Source: Actinophytocola sp035634895
Lineage (GTDB): Bacteria > Actinomycetota > Actinomycetes > Mycobacteriales > Pseudonocardiaceae
Direction of reading: 5' to 3'
Assembly (NCBI RefSeq): GCF_035634895.1
Contig: NZ_DASQCC010000189.1
Location: 1-64,000 of the forward strand
DNA: 64,000 bases
Shown piece by piece: positions 60,691 through 64,000 of this stretch; the stretch's first letter is position 1; every line of letters begins with the position of its first letter. The notes under the pieces are model-generated. The model did not search any database. It was not told the origin of the DNA and was given only the letters and a program-made list of their open reading frames with translations. The position numbers and the translations under genes were made by a program.

Positions 60691-61752
60691 ATGGTGTCCG
60701 CGCTCTCGATGCCCGACAAGATGATGCGTCTGGCCCTGTTCACCTATCCGCGACCGCTGGACATAACCCAGTTCTATCCCGCGCTGTCGCTCTACCGGAT
60801 CTATCGCCCCTTCTCCCTGGCGGACTTCCGGTCGGCGGCGGAATACTACCTGAAGGAGAATCCGTTCTTCGCCGGATTCCATCTGGTTGAACGGAAGTTC
60901 GACGAGGTCGACGACTTTCCGCTGACCTCGTTCCAGGAGTTGATCGCGGACGAGTACGAGAACTTCTTCGACGGCTTCCTGCTCGTGTCCGTGACCTTCG
61001 CGAACGAGCCGAACATCCAGGGCATATTCACCGCCTTTCCGGTCTCGACGCAGGACGGCTACCGGTGTTTCCTCTTCCATCAGGCGTTGATGAGAAGTCT
61101 CAAGACGCAACAGGACGAGTTCCGCGTCGCGGAGACTCTGGCGCGCCTCGGTGTGCGTGCCGACGATCTCGTCTCCTACCTCCCCGAACGAAAGGCGACG
61201 TCCGGGTCGAACGACGCCGATCGCACCCTCCCCTTCGCGATCGGGGAGACGGTGGAGCCCGCGTCGAAGGTCGGCCCGTACCTCGACGAGATGAAGGAAC
61301 ATTTCCTGGCACGGTCCTGCGAGAACATGATCACGCTCAAGAACGGTCTGTACCACGCGTCGGACCTGCCTCTCGGTAATTTCCTGATCTTCCTGAGGAT
61401 TTCCCGGGAAGTGGTCATGCGCAGCAGCGGCGTCCAGCTCCACCGCTACTACAACGCCCGGCAGGAAGAGTCGGTCGAGATCATCGAGTCCTGGGACTCG
61501 GTCGAGGAGATCGAGAGGGCCGGCATGGAACGAATCGCGGACATGCTGGAGCTTCCACACCGTTTCTTCGTCAACAACTACGGTGACGCGTCCAGCCATG
61601 ACGGCTCCGATCTCGCGGCACACCACGGGACCCTCGTCAGGTACCAGTGGCACATGCCGAACGTGATCCTCAACCTGATGGCCGGGGAGCGCGCGGGAGC
61701 GGCCTGGACCATCACCATCCGGGGCAGGGCGTTCAAGTTCCTCTCCACCTGA
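60691..61752 (+). CDS. Unrecognised 353-aa protein
   Basis: Starts at ATG 60691 with AGGAGGG upstream. Soluble, rich in Phe and Tyr (NFFDGFLLVSVTFANEP, YRIYRPFSLADFRSAAEYYL), alpha/beta in character, no signal peptide, no metal or nucleotide motif I can name. GC is somewhat lower than in neighbours. The segment WDSVEEIERAGMERIADMLE looks like a helical hairpin. It may belong with the 129-aa gene 38 bp downstream. Function unknown. Confidence 0.75.
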   Translation: MVSALSMPDKMMRLALFTYPRPLDITQFYPALSLYRIYRPFSLADFRSAAEYYLKENPFFAGFHLVERKFDEVDDFPLTSFQELIADEYENFFDGFLLVSVTFANEPNIQGIFTAFPVSTQDGYRCFLFHQALMRSLKTQQDEFRVAETLARLGVRADDLVSYLPERKATSGSNDADRTLPFAIGETVEPASKVGPYLDEMKEHFLARSCENMITLKNGLYHASDLPLGNFLIFLRISREVVMRSSGVQLHRYYNARQEESVEIIESWDSVEEIERAGMERIADMLELPHRFFVNNYGDASSHDGSDLAAHHGTLVRYQWHMPNVILNLMAGERAGAAWTITIRGRAFKFLST

Positions 61753-61790
61753 CGAGGCCGCGCGGCCGAGCCCGCCGGTACTGTGCGCCG

Positions 61791-62180
61791 GTGGCTCTCG
61801 ACACCTCACACATCGTCGGCCGCCTGTTCGACGAGATCGCGGCGGAGTACTTCGACTTCACGATCACGGTCCAGGACAGGGAACTGGCCGACCGCTGGCT
61901 GCAACTGCGGGGCAACTCGATCAACCTGCCGTACCCGCACGACGGCAAGCCGGAAGAGGTGCTGTCCGACCTCGGCTTCAACGACATCTTCGGCGGCGTC
62001 GAATGGCATGTCGACGACTGGACGGCCGGCAGCTCCGTGACCGTCGACTGGGGCCCGCTCGGCCATCCGACCGACCACGCCGCCGAACGAGACGTGCTCG
62101 CGGCCATCGTCAAGCGCCTGCTGGAGAAGTACCTGGGACTACCAGCCGACTCCGAACGATGGGTCGTCAGCGAGCAGTAG
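61791..62180 (+). CDS. Hypothetical 129-aa protein
   Basis: From GTG 61791: ALDTSHIVGRLFDEIAAEYF, then DGKPEEVLSDLGFNDIFGGV, WHVDDWTAGSSVTVDWGPLG. Small acidic alpha/beta protein, no signal. The frame is open back to 61647 inside the preceding gene, so the GTG is chosen to avoid a long overlap. No family recognised. It precedes the VOC gene by 44 bp on the same strand. Confidence 0.65.
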   Translation: MALDTSHIVGRLFDEIAAEYFDFTITVQDRELADRWLQLRGNSINLPYPHDGKPEEVLSDLGFNDIFGGVEWHVDDWTAGSSVTVDWGPLGHPTDHAAERDVLAAIVKRLLEKYLGLPADSERWVVSEQ

Positions 62181-62224
62181 GTCCGTTCCGACCAGCCAGC
62201 GCCCGCCCGCGAAGGGAGATCATC

Positions 62225-62695
62225 ATGAACGACACCGGCCAGCAGGCCCCAAGGCGCGGGACGATCCAGCGGATGGACAACATCGCCATCGTCGTCGACG
62301 ACCTCGCGGCCGCGAAGGCGTTCTTCATCGAGCTCGGCCTGGAACTGGAAGGCGAGGCGACCGTCGAGGGCGCCGCGGTGGATCGCCTCGTCAGGCTCGA
62401 AGGAGTCCGGTCCGACATCGCGATGATGCGCACCCCGGACGGCCACGGACGGCTCGAGCTGACCAGGTACCACACACCGCCGAGCCGGGAAGGCAACCCG
62501 CACGCTCCGACGAACACGCTGGGCGCGCATCGCATCATGTTCGCCGTCGACGACATCGACGACGTCCTCGACCGCCTACGGCCACACGGAGCCGAGCTCG
62601 TCGGCGAGGTGGTGCGGTACGAGAACAGCTACCGGCTCTGCTACCTCCGCGGCCCCGCCGGCATCGTCGTCGCGCTGGCCGAACCGACCGGGTGA
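62225..62695 (+). CDS. VOC-family protein (glyoxalase/bleomycin-resistance fold)
   Basis: 156 aa from ATG 62225 with GAAGGGAGA. Two beta-alpha-beta-beta-beta modules: IVVDDLAAAKAFFIELGLEL, then IMFAVDDIDDVLDRLRPHGA and YLRGPAGIVVALAE. Glu and His metal ligands of the fold are partly present (ALAE at the end). Role could be isomerase, dioxygenase-like or ligand binding; not assignable. Confidence 0.88.
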   Translation: MNDTGQQAPRRGTIQRMDNIAIVVDDLAAAKAFFIELGLELEGEATVEGAAVDRLVRLEGVRSDIAMMRTPDGHGRLELTRYHTPPSREGNPHAPTNTLGAHRIMFAVDDIDDVLDRLRPHGAELVGEVVRYENSYRLCYLRGPAGIVVALAEPTG

Positions 62696-62702
62696 CCAGG
62701 GC

Positions 62703-63602
62703 TCAGACGGGGAACTTCACGTCGGTGAGGTCCTCGGAGACCGCCCACAGGTCGCGTTGGATGGCGATGTCGTAGGACTGTGGGCTGGAGGTGACCAGCT
62801 TCGGTCGTCCTCGGGTCTCGCCGATGCCGCTGGGTCCGTAGTACTGGCCGCCGAGGACGGCGGGGTCGGTGGCGGCCCTCAGGGTGGGCAGCGATCCCCT
62901 GGCCGCGTTCTGGGTGATCAACGGCGCGAGCCAGGTGAGGGGTAGGCGGACGACCGCCGGGGAGTTGCGTGGGAGTTCGGTGTTGGACATGCCCGGGTGT
63001 GCGGCCACCGCGACGGTGGTGCCGTGCTGGGCGAGACGCCGTTGCAGTTCGTAGGTGAACATGAGGTTGGCGAGCTTGGACTGACCGTAGGCGGCGGCTC
63101 GACCGTACGAACGCTCCCACTGCAGGTCGTCGAAGTGGATCGCGGCCCGGATGCGGTGGCCGACGCTGCTGACGGTCACGACCCGGGAGCCGGGCACGGG
63201 CAGGAGGCGGTCCAGCAGCAGCCCGGTCAGCGCGAAGTGACCGAGGTGGTTGGTGCCGAACTGCATCTCGAAGCCGTCGTGCGTCGTCTGCTTCGGGGTG
63301 TACATCACGCCGGCGTTGTTGATCAGCAGGTCGATGCGCTGGTGGGCGGCGCGCAGGTCCGCCGCCGCGGCGCGGACGGACTCCAGGGAGGTCAGGTCCA
63401 GCGGTTGCACGGTGACGTCGCCGGTCATGCGGGCGGCGGCCTGCTTGCTCTTCTCGGTGTTGCGTACGGCCAGCACCACGGACGCCCCGCGTTCGGCGAG
63501 CACTCTGGCGGTCTCGAAGCCCAGGCCGGTGTTGGCGCCGGTCACGACCGCCACTCGGCCGCTCTGGTCGGGAACGTCCTGCTCGGTCCACGTCTCGCTC
63601 AT
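62703..63602 (-). CDS. Short-chain dehydrogenase/reductase
   Basis: 299 aa. Cofactor motif VVTGANTGLGFETARVLAER (TGxxxGxG), NNAG in LLINNAGVMYTP, catalytic YGQSK preceded by the Ser in VTVSSVGHR. This is the SDR branch of retinol-dehydrogenase-like/oxidoreductases acting on lipophilic alcohols or carbonyls. Start ATG 63602. Convergent with the VOC gene with only 7 bp between. Divergent from a TetR gene across a 102-bp region with a long palindrome, so it is probably the repressor's target. Confidence 0.9.
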   Translation of the reverse strand: MSETWTEQDVPDQSGRVAVVTGANTGLGFETARVLAERGASVVLAVRNTEKSKQAAARMTGDVTVQPLDLTSLESVRAAAADLRAAHQRIDLLINNAGVMYTPKQTTHDGFEMQFGTNHLGHFALTGLLLDRLLPVPGSRVVTVSSVGHRIRAAIHFDDLQWERSYGRAAAYGQSKLANLMFTYELQRRLAQHGTTVAVAAHPGMSNTELPRNSPAVVRLPLTWLAPLITQNAARGSLPTLRAATDPAVLGGQYYGPSGIGETRGRPKLVTSSPQSYDIAIQRDLWAVSEDLTDVKFPV

Positions 63603-63620
63603 GTCAACTCTCCTAACGAA

Positions 63621-63660
63621 CCGATGGTCTCTTACAGGCCCAACATTAAGAGACCATCGG
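63621..63660. promoter_or_regulatory. Palindromic operator between SDR and TetR genes
   Basis: CCGATGGTCTCTTA and its exact 14-bp complement, 12 nt apart, with a further GAGACCGCCAGTCT block at 63672-63685. Expected binding site of the TetR-family protein, controlling both genes. Confidence 0.8.
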
Positions 63661-63704
63661 TCCATTGTCAAGAGACCGCCAGTCTGTAAGTTAGAGTGGT
63701 GTAC

Positions 63705-64000
63705 ATGACGTTCCAGCGGGCGCGCAGTGAGGAGCAGCGGGAGATCCGCCGTCGGGCGATCCTGGACACGGCCGCGGCCATGCTCGACGAGATGCCGGTG
63801 GCCGACTTGGCGCTCAACGAGCTGAGCCGGCGCGTCGGCCTGGCGAAGTCGAACGTGTTGCGTTACTTCGAGTCCCGCGAGGCAGTGCTGCTCGACCTGC
63901 TGGACGACTTCCTGCGGACCTGGCTGACGGAGCTGGCGGGTGAGCTGGCCGACGGCGTCGACCCGCGCCATTCCGTGGCCGAGCGTGCGGACGAGTTGGC
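63705..64000 (+). CDS. TetR-family regulator (3' part off window)
   Basis: 98 codons visible from ATG 63705. HTH: RRAILDTAAAMLDEMPVADL, ALNELSRRVGLAKSNVLRYF (recognition helix and the typical YF). The helical ligand-binding domain begins LLDLLDDFLRTWLTELAG and runs past the right edge. Likely represses the adjacent dehydrogenase and itself. Confidence 0.9.
   Translation, partial: MTFQRARSEEQREIRRRAILDTAAAMLDEMPVADLALNELSRRVGLAKSNVLRYFESREAVLLDLLDDFLRTWLTELAGELADGVDPRHSVAERADEL

Overview
The window is chromosomal DNA of a high-GC filamentous actinobacterium, most likely Pseudonocardiales. The reasons are high third-position GC, frequent GTG starts with 4-bp stop/start overlaps, a geosmin synthase, an AfsR/SARP regulator, mycothiol-type PIG-L and SigE-family genes, and the backbone order recR - ybaB - dnaX - SRP RNA. 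The genus cannot be fixed from sequence alone.

Layout. 1-5.7 kb: a leftward dipeptide/oligopeptide ABC importer (permease, binding lipoprotein, permease, two ATPases, the last cut by the window edge). 5.9-13.7 kb: housekeeping genes (P-loop kinase, recR, ybaB, amidase lipoprotein, a broken kinase, dnaX, the SRP RNA ffs) followed by a two-domain geosmin synthase. 13.7-27.1 kb: two tandem tRNA-Ser genes (GGA, then CGA), each followed by an accessory segment and a second copy of its own 3' end. Islet 1 (about 4 kb) carries a type VII-style EndoU toxin with its partner and putative immunity gene, an ISAs1-family insertion sequence with a 10-bp target duplication, and two integrase fragments. Islet 2 (about 8.7 kb) looks like a small defence island: Abi_C-type protein, kinase-fold phosphotransferase, a coupled HTH / 21-aa ORF / TIR unit, a large XRE regulator, VapBC with a frameshifted toxin, and a membrane-protein gene broken by an exact 14-bp duplication.

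27.1-43 kb: 18-bp tandem repeats and a GT-rich tract, then tyrA with an amidohydrolase, a tadA pair, PspC, a glycolipid-binding-like protein, a thioester/LPXTG surface protein, a DUF885 hydrolase, a GbsR/MarR-controlled ABC exporter and an MFS pump. 43-52 kb: PIG-L deacetylase with a fused PcaD-PcaC enzyme, LuxR regulator, SigE-type sigma factor with a membrane partner, and a GH3 glycosidase with a LacI regulator and CGAAA-N-TTTCG-like sites. 52-60 kb: a vWA - PP2C - kinase-like triad divergent from a SARP-NB-ARC-TPR regulator, then a large XRE regulator. That XRE has the same length as, and is highly similar to, the one in islet 2, and it is followed by a tiny exported peptide gene. 60-64 kb: NUDIX hydrolase, an unrecognised 353-aa protein, a VOC protein, and a short-chain dehydrogenase divergent from a TetR regulator across a long palindrome.

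The most unusual material is the pair of tRNA-Ser islets, the HTH/mini-ORF/TIR coupling, and the exported-peptide + XRE pair with a shared GTTTCCCGTTTCC motif. All functional statements are from reading the sequence; no database search was run.
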